A DNA stretch of 64,000 nt, taken from NCBI GenBank assembly GCA_963693085.1, contig OY856409.1:1167311749-1167375748 (forward strand), written 5' to 3'. Below are positions 13,260 through 26,173 of the stretch, piece after piece. Both the position numbers and the translations under genes were made by a program. The notes beneath the pieces are model-generated. The model saw nothing but the letters and a program-made list of their open reading frames with translations, did no database searches and had not been told where the DNA came from. Position 1 is the first letter of the stretch; the number at the start of each line of letters is the position of its first letter. Origin of the DNA: Alisma plantago-aquatica (Eukaryota > Streptophyta > Magnoliopsida > Alismatales > Alismataceae).

Positions 13260-13277
13260 TCCCCGGCAACGGTGTCA
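13260..13277 (-). other. Primer binding site 1 (tRNA-Asp type)
   Basis: On the - strand TGACACCGTTGCCGGGGA follows LTR 2 after five bases. It differs at two places from TGGCGCCGTTGCCGGGGA, the site used by many plant gypsy elements. Confidence 0.85.
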
Positions 13278-13282
13278 AAAGT

Positions 13283-15490
13283 TGATTGGCCTCTCAAGAG
13301 GGTGGTCAGACTTTAAATTTATAACCTGAAACCTTCAAGGACCCCCGCAACTTTATTACAGGGTCAAAGTAGATATACGGGTTGAACACAGGGACGTGGG
13401 GACGTTTAGGATGCTCAAGATCTCACTCTTAAGTCAGATAAGCCAATCTGATAGTTGATAAAAGTATGGAGCTACAACTAGTCTAGCAGATTGTCACGAA
13501 ATAAAACAAAACAAAGAAAACAAAACAAAACAAAATCCGTCAAGTTCTACTAATCAAAGAGAAGGAGTTCTTGACCATGTAACCACAAGTTGGGCAGTTT
13601 ATACACCCGTTCTCAGGAGTAGACAACCCTCAAACACCCCAGTAAGTAACCTACATCCAAACATGGTACGTATTGTGGTATATGTTCATGTGGGGTCATC
13701 CCACTCACTTTTGTGTAGCATGACTAAAAACCATCAATGATATGAAACCTCTCTCGAGGATGACAAATCAACACCCTAGGATATTCTAGATACCCTCTCA
13801 GGTCTAGAATATTCTGAGATGCTAGGAACACGTGTGATCTAGGCAGAACCAAGTAGTGGGCCCGACCGTGCTGGGATGGGCCCGGCCGTGCCCAGGTCTA
13901 AAGTTCTGCACAGATCACCTTGAACCATCCTTCTTTCAGATTCTGATCCAAACTACCTTCTCTTACCTATTTCTACAACAAATCTCTTGATATAGGCAAA
14001 AATAGAATTTCAAGCAAGAAAGAGATCAACCCAACTAGCAATCATAACCAAAAAGAGAAGATGGAATAGAAAACATAAAAGATATGGAATAAAAATACTT
14101 GCTTAATGTAAAAGTACATAAACATGTCCAAAGCGGTCTACATATCTAAGAAGGAGCTCAACTAGCCATAGACAAGCATCGTTGGCACCAAACAAGGATG
14201 GAAGAACATCATTTGTATAGAAACAAAGGAGAACAGTAAAAGAAAGGAGAAGAAGAGATTTAGCCCGTATAAGAGAGGTGTCTCTTGCTCCTTAGCCTCT
14301 GTATAGGCCAGATCTCATCTTTGGGTAATCCTCCTTAGTCTTCTGGACTCCTTGGCCTCCTTTTTCTTTAATTCTTCCCCAAACAGCAACTTGGTGGGTG
14401 TATGGAGGTGGAAGATGGTTGAGAATGGTGGGATATGGGTGAATGGTGGTGGAAAATGGTGGTAGATGGAAGCAAACTGGAGGAAAGGATTTAGGATGAG
14501 CACTTTACTCTTCTTAGACTTTATAACTCTCCTACGAGGCTCTGGGAACCAAAATAGGTCAGAACTAAAATGTGGAACCTCCAAAAATTCAAAACCCCTC
14601 TCCAAGTTGCGAGGAGTGGGTATTTATAGGCGAAGGCAGAAGATAGTCATGATACCTACCTCGGTCATGAACCTAGTCTTGGCTTGACCGTGCCAGGATG
14701 GGTACGGTCCTATTGGGGTCACAGTCGAGGTAGATGCATTAGTCGAGGTAGACTCTACGGTCGAGGTAGTCGGGTTGTGGTCACAGTTGGTATGCCTCGG
14801 TTGCAGTTGTTCCACAGTCGAGGTGGTCAGGTCACGGTCGCAGTGGTCAGGCCGCGATCATGGTGGTAGGCAGCGGTCCCGATTGTGCCGCAATCGAGGT
14901 TGATGAGCCTCGATCGCCATCGTGGCCTCAGCTCGACCATGGTGAGCCTCAGCCCGACTGTGTCGAGTGTTGGTCAACACAACATCTTGGCCACGATCGT
15001 GGCATTACCTTCTTGGCCGTGGTCACGGTATCATGGAGCAAACCCACCCCCACCGAGGGGTTATTACTAGTGGTTGAGTGGCCTACGTTGATGAACCTTC
15101 TGATTGACGAGTATATATTTTGATCAAGGACTGGGCATCGAAAATAGGGTCCAAGATATCAAAAGTTTCTTGGGCCCTCTAGTTAGTTAGCAGGACCACC
15201 ATCTCCTAAGATGGTACACATAGTGTGATGCTTTGTCTACTGCGGTAGCGATGGATGGAAGTCTAGATGTTGTAAAAACCATGTGTTGGGGAGAAGTCTT
15301 AGAGAATAGATGTATTTTTAGGTTTAGTGCCTGCAATTCCCAAAATTGGCTAGTTGAGCAACTTTATCTATGATAAGATATAAATTACTAAAAGATAAGG
15401 ATCTAGGGTTATTTTGGGCAGATTAAGGCTATAATGACATAAAATCATAAATAAATGCTTAGCATAAATGCCTGAATTTGGGTGTTATCA
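13283..15490 (-). repeat. LTR 2 of the composite
   Basis: 2208 bp, TGAT...ATCA, shared by both internal regions: it is the 5' LTR of the left unit and the 3' LTR of the right unit on the - strand. TATAAATA box at 14621-14628. Confidence 0.88.
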
Positions 15491-16878
15491 ACCACCCCAA
15501 GCTTAAACCTTTGCTTGTCCTCAAGCAAGACTGTGCTCAAAGAACAAAAGATAACATCCAAATTAAGCATGGCGATAAATGCTAAAGTTAGGAAAAATAG
15601 TTTAAAACGTCAATTCTCTTAACCTATGTTGTTTCAGAACAAACCCCCACCAATCAAGCACAATCCTACTAAAGTAAGATCAAAGAGTGTCCAGGCAAGA
15701 TTATGTGAATTTACTACAACCTGACGATACTCATGAGGGTTTGATTCATGATTATAAAACATAAAAGTATTTTCACATAGATGATCATGCGGGTGATGAG
15801 CAATGAGCCATCATCATGTATTCATGTAGACCAATAAGGAACAACGTGTCTCCCACTTATTCAGGTCCTAAGAAGCAACAAAAGCAAAAAGACTCTAATG
15901 ACTTCTGAGGATCCTAATCTACGTTAGGTTGGTCCATGTAATGAGCAATAGTCCCTGCAGTCCAAGACATTTGGCCCAAAGCAATGAGACGAACTCCTCG
16001 TACTGTGCTCAAACCAACCCTACTACTGGGATGATCTCATAGGTCTCCTAGGGGTTCCTAGTAACTTTCTAATGAGCTTTCGGGTTTACACTACCAGGCA
16101 TGACATGCCCACATTCATGAGCACAGTCATACACCGGTTGGGTACCATCCTCAACTCTCCTAAAAGAGAAAACAATAGTCATTTATTCTTTTCACACTCA
16201 AGCGTTTATTCTCTACACTCTAATTTATAGGCCTGGGTGAGAACTATTTTTATATTTTTGGGATTTTGTGGGTGGCTAAGCCTCTTTTACAAATTTTAAA
16301 TTTTTCATCTTTTTGACTCAATCTAGGGTGAGAGGGCACGTAGTCCATCAAGGAAAACACTTCAACCTGATTATAGCTCAAAACTCATCATTATCCTCTT
16401 GATACCTATATTGAAAAGATAGTAGTTATGATACAAGGATCCTTAGAGTAGAGGCAAGTTTGTGAAAAATGTAGCTTGGAGTTTTGATCAAACTCTAGCT
16501 TCTTTCCAACGGTCCTATATCTGGACTTGTCGCTCATAACATAGATTAAGGTAATAATGTTTTAAGCTATGAAAAAGGTGCATAACCTCAGATTTTATCA
16601 CCAAACTTAAGGAAAGAGTCAATGAGCTAGTCAAGCAAAAGATCAAGTAGTTTAAGATGAAATTTGTGCTTTTAGGCATAAAATAAGCATTTAGTTCTAA
16701 GATTCGCATCACATAGCCTTAATTGTAAAGCTACAAATTACAAAACAAATTCTTATAAAAGCTAAAAATTTATGCTAAATGCAAGGAACATAGAAGATAA
16801 ACATGCATGCATGCAAGGAAATAAATAAAAAGGAAAGGCGGAAGATAGGGGTCATTCCCCGACAATGGTGCCAAAAGT
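15491..16878 (-). other. Internal region 2, deleted version
   Basis: 1388 bp. It matches internal region 1 from its PPT to about position 11308, then jumps straight to the primer-site region (16856-16873). About 1.95 kb holding the only ORF is missing. The primer site has two substitutions relative to unit 1. Confidence 0.85.
16856..16873 (-). other. Primer binding site 2 (tRNA-Asp type)
   Basis: On the - strand TGGCACCATTGTCGGGGA precedes internal region 2, five bases from LTR 3. Confidence 0.82.
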
Positions 16879-19080
16879 TGATCGGCCTCTCGAGAGAGTG
16901 GTCAGACTTTAAATTTATAATCTGAAACCTTCAAGGACCCCCACAACTTTATTGCAGATTTGATGTAGATATACTGGGTCGAACATAGGGACATGGGGGT
17001 ATTTAGGACGCTTAAGATCTCACTCTTAAGTTAGATAAGCAAATATGATAGTTGATAAAAGTATAGAGCTAGAACTAGTCTAGAAGATTGTCATGAAATT
17101 AAACAAAACAAAACAGAGTTCGTCAGATTCTACTAATCAGAGAGAAGGAGTTCCTGGCTATGTAACCACAAGTTGGGCAGTCTATGCACCCGTTCTCGGG
17201 AGTAGACAACCCTCAAACACCCCAGTAAGTAACCTACATCCAAACATGGTAGGTACTGTGGTATATGTTCCTGTAGGGTCATCCCACTCGCTTTCGCGTA
17301 GCGTAACTAAAATCCATCAATGATATGAAACCTCTCTCGAAGACGAAAAATCAACACCCTAGGATATTATAGATACCCTCTCAGGTCTAGAATATTCTGA
17401 GATGCTAGGAACATGTGTGATCTAGGAAGAACCATGTAGTGGGACCGACTGTGTCGGGTAGGGCCCGGCCGTTCCCAGGTCTACGGTTCTACACATAATA
17501 CCTTGAACCGTCCTCCTTTCATATTCTGATCCAAACTACCTTCTCTTGCCTATTTCTAGAACAAATCTCTCGATATAGGCAGAAATAGAAGTTCAAGCAA
17601 GAAAGAGATCAATCAAACTAGCAATCATAACTAGAAAGAGAAGATGGAACAAAAAACGTACTAGATCTGGAATAAAACTACTTGCTTAAGGTAAAAGTAC
17701 ATAAACATTCCCAAAGCGGGCTACATAGCCAAGAAGGAGCTCAACTAGCCATAGACAAGCACAGTTGGCACCGAACAAAGATGGAAGAACATCATTTGTA
17801 CAGAAATAAAGGGGAACAGTAGAAGAAAGAGAAGAACAAGAGATTTCGCCCATAGAGGAGAGGTGGTTCTCGCTCATTAGCCTCCATATATGTCGGATCT
17901 TGTCTTTGGGTCATCCTCCTTGGTCTTCTGGACTCCTTGTCCTCCTTTCTCGTTGATTCTGCTCTAAACAGCAGTTTGGTGGGTGTATGGAGGTGGAAGA
18001 TGGCTGAGAATGGTGGGATATGGGTGAATGGTGGTGGAAATGGTGGTAGATGGAAGCAAACTGGAGGAACGGATGTAGGATGAGCACTTCAGCCTTTTCG
18101 GACCTTGGAACTCTCCCATGTGGCTCTGGGAACCAAAACAGGTCGGAACCAAAACATGGAACCTCAAAAATTTGGAACAGCAGAACGGGACCTCCAAAAA
18201 TTTAGAACCCCTCTCCAGGTCATAAGGGGTGGGTATTTATAGACGAAGGAGGAAGATGGTCGTGGCACCTACCTTGTTTGTGGACCTAGTCTCGGCCCAA
18301 TCATGCCAGGTTGGACACGGTCATGTCAGGGTCGTGGTTGAGGTAGATGCCTCAGTCGAGGTAGACTCTACGGTCGAGGTAGTCGGGTCACGGTCATGGT
18401 TGGTGTACCTTGATTGTGGTTGTGCCGCGGTCGAGGTCGTGGGGCCACAGTCACGGTCAGGCCGTGATTGCGGTGGTCGGGCCGCAGTCGCAGTCGTTCC
18501 ACGGTCAAGGTTGATGAACCTTGGTCATGGACGTGGCCTTGTCCTGACCATGCCGAGTGTCGGTCGATACAACATCTTAGCCACGATCGTGGCATTGCCT
18601 CCTTGGCCACGGTCATGGTGTCATGGAGCAAACCCACCCCCACTGGGGGGTTATTACTGGTGGTCGAGTGGCCCACGTCGATAAACCTTCTGATTGACGA
18701 GTATATATTCTGATAAAGGACCGGCCATCGAAAACAGGGTCCAAGATATCAAAAGTTTCTTGGGCCCACTAGTCAGTTAATGGGGCTATCGTCTCCTAAG
18801 ATGGTACACATAGTGTGATGCTTAGTCCACCGTAGTAGCGACGGATAGAAGTCTAGCTACTGCAAAAACCATGTGTTGGGGAGAAATCTTAGAGAATAGA
18901 TATCTTTTCAAGTTTGGTGCTTGCAAGTCCCAAAATTAGCTAGTTGAACAACTTTATCTATGAAAAGATATAAATTACTAAAAGATAAGGATCTAGGGTT
19001 ATTTTGGGCATATTAAGGCTATAATGACACAAAACTATAAATAAATGCTTAGCATAAATGCCTGAATTTGGGTGTTATCA
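16879..19080 (-). repeat. LTR 3 of the composite
   Basis: 2202 bp, starts TGATCGGCC and ends GGTGTTATCA, followed by the AGAAC duplication and resumed Copia-1 gag. TATAAATA box at 18234-18241. Confidence 0.88.
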
Positions 19081-19490
19081 AGAACCTAGCTAGACTGGGA
19101 TTCCCCTTGGGCCAAAAGTTGGCCACTGATGTGATTCTACAGTCCCTTCCAGAGTCATATAGTCAATTTGTCATGAACTACAACATGAATGACTTTGACA
19201 AGCTGTTGACAGAGTTGTTGGACATGTTGAGGACAGCTGAGACACAAATGAAGAAAGACAAGCCCAAGTATGTGATGATGATCAGCAAGACAAAGGGGAA
19301 GTCTAAAGGCAAAGGCAAATCTAAGAAGAGTTCTAAAGCTAGCCAGAAGCCCAAGACTTCAGATCTCAAGGCAAAAGGTGGAGTAAAGAAACAAAGAGGT
19401 GATTTTCACTACTATCACCAGCCTGGACATTGGAAGAGAAATTGCCCCACTCTAGTTAGAGGAACTAAAGAAGAAGAAGGATGGCATTAA
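19081..19490 (+). pseudogene. Copia-1 gag, C-terminal part with damaged zinc knuckle
   Basis: The frame continues with RLGFPLGQKLATDVILQSLP, a hallmark of copia gag, then a lysine-rich linker and a zinc knuckle ending GHWKRNCP. The first two cysteines of the CX2CX4HX4C knuckle are replaced by Phe and Tyr, so the knuckle cannot bind zinc. A stop follows at 19488-19490. This is the half of gag cut off by the three-LTR insertion. Confidence 0.85.
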
Positions 19491-22283
19491 GACTTCCACT
19501 TCAAGTATAAACAACATAAGATAAATTTGATTACTTCTTCATTTTGGTTTGTGATACCGAATAGAGATCTGACATACTGATGTGTAGGATCTGACAAGAA
19601 GTAAAGGCCTTCATGGAAGGACAAAGATGGACAAGGCAGAGAAAATGTTGCAAAAGTCAGAGTCTGCATTTAAATTTGTCTTATCCCAATGGGCATGTAA
19701 TAGAGTTATTAGAACTGCTATTTCATTATGCATTTAGAATAGAAACAATTTCTTTATGCATCTTGTATGGACAAGGATAATTATCAATAAAGATTTATTA
19801 GTTCTTCTATTTCAAAGATATCATCTCGCATGGCATTGGCCCAAAAACATCTTGCGATATTTATGCAAAATGGTCCAAAGATGAATGTTTATAATGTTTA
19901 TACAAAAGGATCATAATTGATAACTCAATACTATCATTAGCATTAGTCATCTTTTAGGAATATGAGAGGTGCATGCCTACAACACATATTGATGTTGGTC
20001 TAGATTCCCTTTGTTATTGAACCTAAGGAAACATGCAAGTCTTATTCACGCACAATGTGACGTGACATCCTTTACTAGATGTAGTGGGAGGATAAGTCTT
20101 CCATTAGACCTCACACATATGATGCATGAAGATCTTATGGAATGAATGCTATAGATAATTAATTAATACTTCATTTTCATTTATTGGTAATATGATGATA
20201 TGTTCCAAATTAAATGAAGGCATTCATGTCCTCAAAATGTTCAAGAAGGTTGTAAATGAAGTGTGACATTGATAAAAATTATTGAGATACTTTGATATGA
20301 TCAAATGTTTAAATACTTTATATCAAAACCTTGATACCTTTAGGAATGAACTGTGATAATGTATCACAAGTCAAATCTATCTGTACATGATGATGTGTCA
20401 AAATGCAGGAACTATGCCATGATGAATCATGGTATAATTATCAATTACTCTATTCTTCTTATCCTCATAAATATATGAACACTAAATAATGTTCCATCTA
20501 AATGGTTTATAAAGACATCATATATGATATGATTTGGGAATGTCCCAATATGTCTGAGGGATTGAAAAACAACCTTGATAAAGTAGTTTCTTGAGAAGGT
20601 TTATCCATAAACCATGATTGTTGAACATTACTATTAATCCCAATCCAATAACAAAATTGTTTTGTTGATAGGATAACTGAGTTCCTAAAGAATCAGTGGG
20701 AGTAAAAGTAGAACTCAAAATGTTCGAGGTCAACAAAGAGGTGCAATGAGAATCATGAGAATCACAAGTTGTTGTGGAGTCTCAGGATCATCGTGTAACA
20801 CAAAATAAAGTAGTTCTAGTAGAACACATCTGAAATTGGAGGATTGTGAATCCAACAATTCAGATGGGTTGGTCATACAGGATGAGCCAATTCGTCAACT
20901 AGAAGCTATTTCTAAGTAATATGGGGCCATGTAAGATGACAAGGTAGGACCTTGATAGTGCTACCTAAAGGGGGTAATAACCAAAGGGTGTAATAGGGTC
21001 ATGTTGAAAAGACCTACATAGATAACATAAAAGGATAAATTAGTTGAATGGTTTTTCAAATCAGTTCAAGTTGTTGAACATGATAGAAATTCATTTAACA
21101 ATTGACAAGCTTGTTATTGAAGTTAAAATAGACCAAGAGTTTTAGCATATGAGGATTCAAACCGGATTACTTAAAGGGAGTACATCATAGGATGTGTACG
21201 TGACACAACCTAAAGGTTTTTATAACTTCAAGAATGCAAATAAAGTCTATAAACTACAAAGTTCAATCTGGGATTGAAACAAGCATCTCAGAAATGGTAT
21301 CTTTTGATTTTGACAATATAGTCAAAGAGTTTGACTTGAGTCAAGACAAAAGATGAAATATGTGATACAAAAGATTTAGTGGGAGCATATAAGAATATTC
21401 CACATGTGATAAGGAATGACATCTCAATATTGTGAATATTGAAATCTGGCATGAAAACACCTTCAATAATGAAGGATAAGGTGAGACGTCTTATGAGTAA
21501 GGATCAAGAGCTATGAGATAGTTCTTGAATGTTTCACAATGGAAGTTTGTGTACAATAGCAATGTGTTGAAAGAGTTCAACACAAATGGATTCAATAATG
21601 GATAATCTGGACTAGTCTCTCATGAACCCTATATTCCAATTATTGTGAAGAATGGAAATATCATGAATAAGATTCCATGGGCCACCCCAACAGTGGATCT
21701 ATCATGTAAGATATTAGCACACTTATCCCATATAATCTTGTATGTATTGGACATGACAAGATGATATTGAACTCCAATAAGGGTTATTGGAAAGTCATTA
21801 AAGACATCCATGTACTTGTGGAGTACTTAAGGGTAAATTGCTAGTCAATACAAGCCTCTATAATGACAAAAATGGTCACAAATTAAAATATTTTTGATTT
21901 GAAAGAGAAGTGTTAATTAGTTGGAAAAGGTTCCAAACTAATAGACATTAATGGTATTCTACAATAGAAACTGAGTATATTTGTGTTATGAACAAAGAGT
22001 GATGTGATATGGATCTAAAGGTTAATATGATGAACTTGTAGATGTTCCAACCTTTGATGACACAGTAGTGATACTGTGACAATAATGGAGCTAACTGTTA
22101 GGCAAGGAATATCAGATGCCATATTATGGTGGTTTCATCTCAGAGAGAAGAGATAAGAGATATGCAACATACCTACTATAAGCAAAGTGTTTCTAATCTG
22201 CTAAATTAGTACTAGTGCAGCAAAAGAATGTTGGACATGTTTAGATCAATAAGGATGAGATCCATTGGTGATTGTATCTAAGT
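19491..22283 (+). pseudogene. Copia-1 pol remnant (protease, integrase, RT, RNase H)
   Basis: No long frame survives, but motifs appear in the order expected for Ty1/copia. A protease-like segment lies near 19540-19620. A pre-integrase-like stretch ends near 19760. The RT motif QPKGFYNFKNANKVYKLQSS lies near 21210-21270, followed by KQASQKWY. An RNase H TIETEYICV motif lies near 21960, a YCDNNGA motif near 22075, and a decayed C-terminal tail near 22210. Many stops and indels separate them. Confidence 0.75.
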
Positions 22284-22296
22284 GCAAGAGGGAGTT
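22284..22296 (+). other. Polypurine tract of Copia-1
   Basis: GCAAGAGGGAGTT directly precedes the 3' LTR, in the position and composition expected of a plant copia plus-strand primer. Confidence 0.82.
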
Positions 22297-24511
22297 TGCT
22301 GGTAAGGTATGCATGCAGAGCCAATCATATGATAATTGACATGGCATAATTACCATAAAGGATTTGATTGACAATAGCATATATAAAGGCAAGCTTCCAA
22401 TTCACATGTTTCACTCAGTTATGAGATAATGAGGATACGGAGTGAATGTGTAGAGAATTATATTACTCGATGACGTATGTTGTCAAGTTACTATCCTTGT
22501 AGATGAGATCATATGGATGTTAAGAGTGTATATACATATTCTCATTATGTCCATGGTCGTTGTTATTGTGGAAGGTTGATAAACAACAATAACACATAAG
22601 ATCAGAGTGTGAGTTGGTTGATGACTAGCATTAGTCATGATATGGCAATATCAAACCAAGCACATAGCTACATGTTAGGGAACAGTGTATCGGACAGGCC
22701 CACTTTGAGAGTGACACATGGTTTTGTGGTCACAGTCATCTCTCAGAGTAAAGGTGGTGATTGTGATTCGTAGACCTGAAATCGCTGCACTCGTCACATG
22801 TCGTTAGGTACACTTTGACATCATCAAACGCGGTCCTAAAACATGGGTTGTTATAACGGTGATGATTGTGTGAATTTGAAACATGGGAATAGATGTGAGT
22901 GATAGATATGGTATTTGTCCCTCCTACTAGAGTATGATATCCTGGCCACTTGATAAGCGAGACTGAAAAACACTTGCGCATGCACATGTGAATCAATATA
23001 TGATATAGGTCTCATTATCTCAGACAGTCTTCTCTTGGTTCATGAAACATGGATTGAACGTTGAGAAGATGACCAACCATTCCTTGAGGATATCAGAGAC
23101 AAAGAAATTATACAATCACTGCAACACCTTACACAGATTGTAAGTTGAAGTTGTTCTCCAACTTTCCATTTCACTTGGGTAGCACTAATGTGTGACTAGG
23201 CACCACTCTTTACTTGTGATGTCATAAGCTAGTTATGGACATTCACATCCAACGTGATATGGGACATATAGGTTCACACACATAGGAACTCATCTAGAAG
23301 AGGAGTTTAATCTTAAATGACAATTGGATTGTTACTAAAGTGTTTAGGTATTCAAATTTATGCAATTGATCGCTTGATTGGCTGACCAGGTCTACCAAAC
23401 GACCATCTCACTGAGTGAAACAGTCGTTTGGTCAGCCAGACGGGCATCTCAATTGGTGAGATGGTCATTTGGTGGTCAGATAGATCAAGGATCGAACTGG
23501 CTTAGTTATGCCCTTGAACCGACCGATTCAATATGATAGAACCGGCCGAATCATCTCAACTCACCAGACGACCGTCTGGGTGATTGATACGGGCATCTCG
23601 CTTGGTTGAGATGGCACAGTTGGGGCCGAACAAAAGTTCAGAATGTTTTCTGAATAGTTTTGATTGCACTTGCTTAAGATGCAAGTAAAATTAAAATGTA
23701 TATTAATTGGAATCGAAATTGTTAATTTCTCGTACGATTCAGAAACTGCCAAGCGGCCATTTGGCAATGCGAGATGACTGTCTCGCACACCATACAACCG
23801 TCTAGGTGTGTAAAATGACAATTTTCACTGTCGAAGGTTGCGAAAGTTCAAGTTCTTCTAGTCCTTTCCACTCTCGTACAATCCTGTACAGACTGGGAAC
23901 CCTGACCCTAACCTCACCTATAAAAGGAGGGGTACTGGGGGCTTCCCAAGGCACAACACAAATAACTGAGAATCAGTTCCTCTGACAACTATTGTCCTCT
24001 CTGGTTGTGGTAACTAAAAGAGCCCAAGAAATTCCTACCCAATAGAGAGGGATAGCCAAAGGGAAAGAACAACTGATAGTTGTCGTTATGGGAGAGAAGG
24101 TTGGTAACTAGTACACCAATGGGAGGGATAACTCCTTCATGTCCGTTCTTGGTGAATGATAGGAGTTATAGTTGGTCTGTGTGGACTACTCTAGAGGAAG
24201 GAGTCCTTTGACTGTTGTTAGGAGGACAACTGCAGCCTACAGTCTGTGGCCCGACCGTAAGAGTATTGTAGAAGTTGTCTTGTTCTTTGTTCTTGGTGAA
24301 GACCAGGAGTTGCAGAACCACTGTCCAAGAGATACTTATCAGCAGTTGTAAAGAAGCGAGTTTTCTCACTAGACTAGCTCCAGGACCAAGTATAACTTGC
24401 TAAAACCATCTTTCCTATTTTATAGTAGTTGACGCGATCTTGTTGTTATGGGAATAGGGATAGATAAATTTTTATTTTTGCTACTATACTATGTGCCTGT
24501 ATTTCCCAACA
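22297..24511 (+). repeat. Copia-1 3' LTR
   Basis: 2215 bp, matching the 5' LTR, with a TATAAAAG box at 23919-23926. It is 62 bp longer overall; one indel is near 23520-23545. A hairpin with 9-bp arms CCAAACGAC/GTCGTTTGG lies at about 23396-23432. Confidence 0.92.
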
Positions 24512-24516
24512 AGTCA
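24512..24516. repeat. Target site duplication of Copia-1, right copy
   Basis: AGTCA, identical to 3562-3566. Confidence 0.93.
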
Positions 24517-25080
24517 CCCACCACAGTTGTGGCCAGCGAAATGGTTGTGGTGTGGATGATCCACTATGATCGTTCCACACAAAATGGCCATGGTGGAAGG
24601 CTTCCAAAATGACCAGAATTAAGAGAACAATCAAGTCCCCTTTCCTACAATACAATTGTGGCAACCATCAGGGTCGTGTCACCACCTACCCACCATGGTT
24701 GTGCTACCAGCCTCCCAAAACCCAACTTTCCCTGACATTTTATCATCGTCCACCTTGCTCATTCCACTCCACCATGGCCATAAACATCGCAACCACCACA
24801 ACCATGGTGACTAAAACGACTATGGCGATAAGCAGACCAAACTGATCTTTTGCACTAATTTTCCTGTTCTACCCCCACTTAATTGTAGGCTTCCCAACCA
24901 CTATATAAACAATAGTGGCAGCTTGGAGCTAGAGGTTAGACACCCTAGCACTTATTTCCACCCACTTGAGCATTCATTGAGCCACCTACTCTCCCCCACC
25001 TACTCCCACTTCATTTCCACCATCTTCCACCTCAAAACCGTAGTTTTCTAGGGTTTTGTCTACTTCCATCCATATTCCAT
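24517..25080 (+). other. LTR-like fragment of the old gypsy element, left part
   Basis: No ORF. A CTATATAAACA box at about 24900-24910 is followed by a GCTTGGAGCTAGAGG leader. The sequence continues after Copia-2 at 33582. The layout resembles a plant gypsy LTR with its promoter. Assignment is by inference from the flanking remnants. Confidence 0.4.
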
Positions 25081-25085
25081 GACAT
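25081..25085. repeat. Target site duplication of Copia-2, left copy
   Basis: GACAT, repeated at 33577-33581 directly after the right LTR. Confidence 0.95.
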
Positions 25086-25828
25086 TGAAAAACTACTAGA
25101 GGGGGGGTGAATAGAGTTTTTGAATTATTTTAACAATTTATTGAATTCAAACAACCACAATTGAAATTAGAAGAAAGAGACAGGTGTTTAGAGTGGTTCC
25201 AACTATAGCAAATACTATAGTTGTCAGTCCACTACCCGGTTGCTTACCCAACCGGGATTTGAAAGTATTTATTTTATTACCTCTCGAGGATTTATACAAA
25301 ATACAATACTTTCCTTTACACCCTTTGAACAGCCTTCACCCTGAAGTAGGTGCACCAACTTTGAGGTAGCCTTCTATGAAGTAACTTCAAGCTCCCCCTT
25401 GAAGTAGCCTTCCTCTCTAGAAGTAACCTCCCGTTGCACCAGCCTTCTGAAGTAGCTCAAAGTCTCCTTCTTCGCCAAGAAGATCTTCACCCTCTCCAAT
25501 CCGCAACCTCCAACCTAGGAGTAGCAAGGAGAGTACAAACAATAATAGGGAACAAGAAAGAAAATAGAAATTACAACTTGTCCTTTATAGCCCAAGGCTT
25601 GATTTGCCTATATCAAGCGTATAGATCTCCTAACCAAGTATGTGAACTTGTGATTGCAGTGGGTAGGAGATACTAGCCTATAGGACACGAATTATGAGCT
25701 AAGAAATGAAATGGCCAATTGTCACAATGCTCAAATTGCTCACAAACAGATTGCACAAAGTATGCTCAAAGGTTTCTCAAGTGTAGCAAGTGTAAAACAA
25801 GTGAGTTTGAGTGTCCTATGGCTTGTCC

Positions 25829-25836
25829 TATTTATA
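25829..25836 (-). promoter_or_regulatory. TATA box of Copia-2 left LTR
   Basis: TATTTATA on +, TATAAATA on -. It is conserved at 32894-32901 in the right LTR, which is the 5' LTR that would drive transcription. Confidence 0.7.
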
Positions 25837-25971
25837 TGAATGGCCTAATGATGCTTAAGGACGTTCTAGACAACTTCTAGGGGTTCCTAAGTACTTAACT
25901 AGCCGTTAGGTACAAAGTTGTTGCTTTAACAACGGCTAATTAATTGATTCTGCAGTTGCTGTCAGAGACCA

Positions 25972-26173
25972 TCTCAGTCGACAAATGGTCGACCGAGACA
26001 CCTACTCGGTCGAACTTTTGTCGACCGACAGGCTCTCTGGAACAAGTGATTTGCAACGTCTTTCTCCAACTGCCAACTAACTTGTCTGTTGTGTCTAACG
26101 GCTACTTTGGATCTTTCTCGGTCGAGAAGATTGTCGACCGAGAGTGTCTCGGTCGAGGAGTTTGTCGACCGAG
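25972..26173. repeat. Palindrome cluster in Copia-2 left U3
   Basis: Four imperfect inverted repeats of about 25 bp with arms TCGGTCGA and TCGACCGA (25972-25998, 26004-26029, 26117-26142, 26148-26173). They lie about 135-340 bp upstream of the TATA box in element orientation. Confidence 0.93.

Larger units (their letters stand above)
7621..19080 (-). mobile_element. Three-LTR non-autonomous gypsy-type composite
   Basis: Three related LTRs of about 2.2-2.3 kb (7621-9948, 13283-15490, 16879-19080) alternate with two internal regions (9949-13282 and 15491-16878). All LTRs start TGAT and end ATCA. Reverse complements of a tRNA-Asp-type primer site lie left of LTR 2 and LTR 3, and purine tracts lie right of LTR 1 and LTR 2, so the whole array reads on the - strand. 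No protease, RT or integrase can be found; it must have depended on a helper. One duplication (AGAAG/AGAAC) frames the whole array, so it behaves as a single locus. Confidence 0.88.
3567..24511 (+). mobile_element. Copia-1: old Ty1/copia LTR retrotransposon carrying a nested insertion
   Basis: The element runs from the 5' LTR (3567-5719) to the 3' LTR (22297-24511), bounded by AGTCA duplications. A PBS of the initiator-Met tRNA type follows the 5' LTR and a purine-rich tract precedes the 3' LTR. Its own length is about 9.5 kb once the 11.46-kb insert at 7621-19080 is removed. Gag and pol are both recognisable by motif but full of stops and frameshifts. The LTRs differ at many sites, so the insertion is old and the copy is dead. 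Confidence 0.93.

Noticed and set aside
18229..18684. 151-codon ORF in LTR 3, with similar ORFs in LTR 1 and LTR 2
   Set aside because: It is a GC-rich tandem repeat in the antisense strand of the LTR, and length and frame are not kept among the three copies.
25972..26173. CRISPR-like spaced repeats
   Set aside because: The repeats are plant retrotransposon palindromes with 6-10 bp loops and irregular gaps, with no leader or cas genes.
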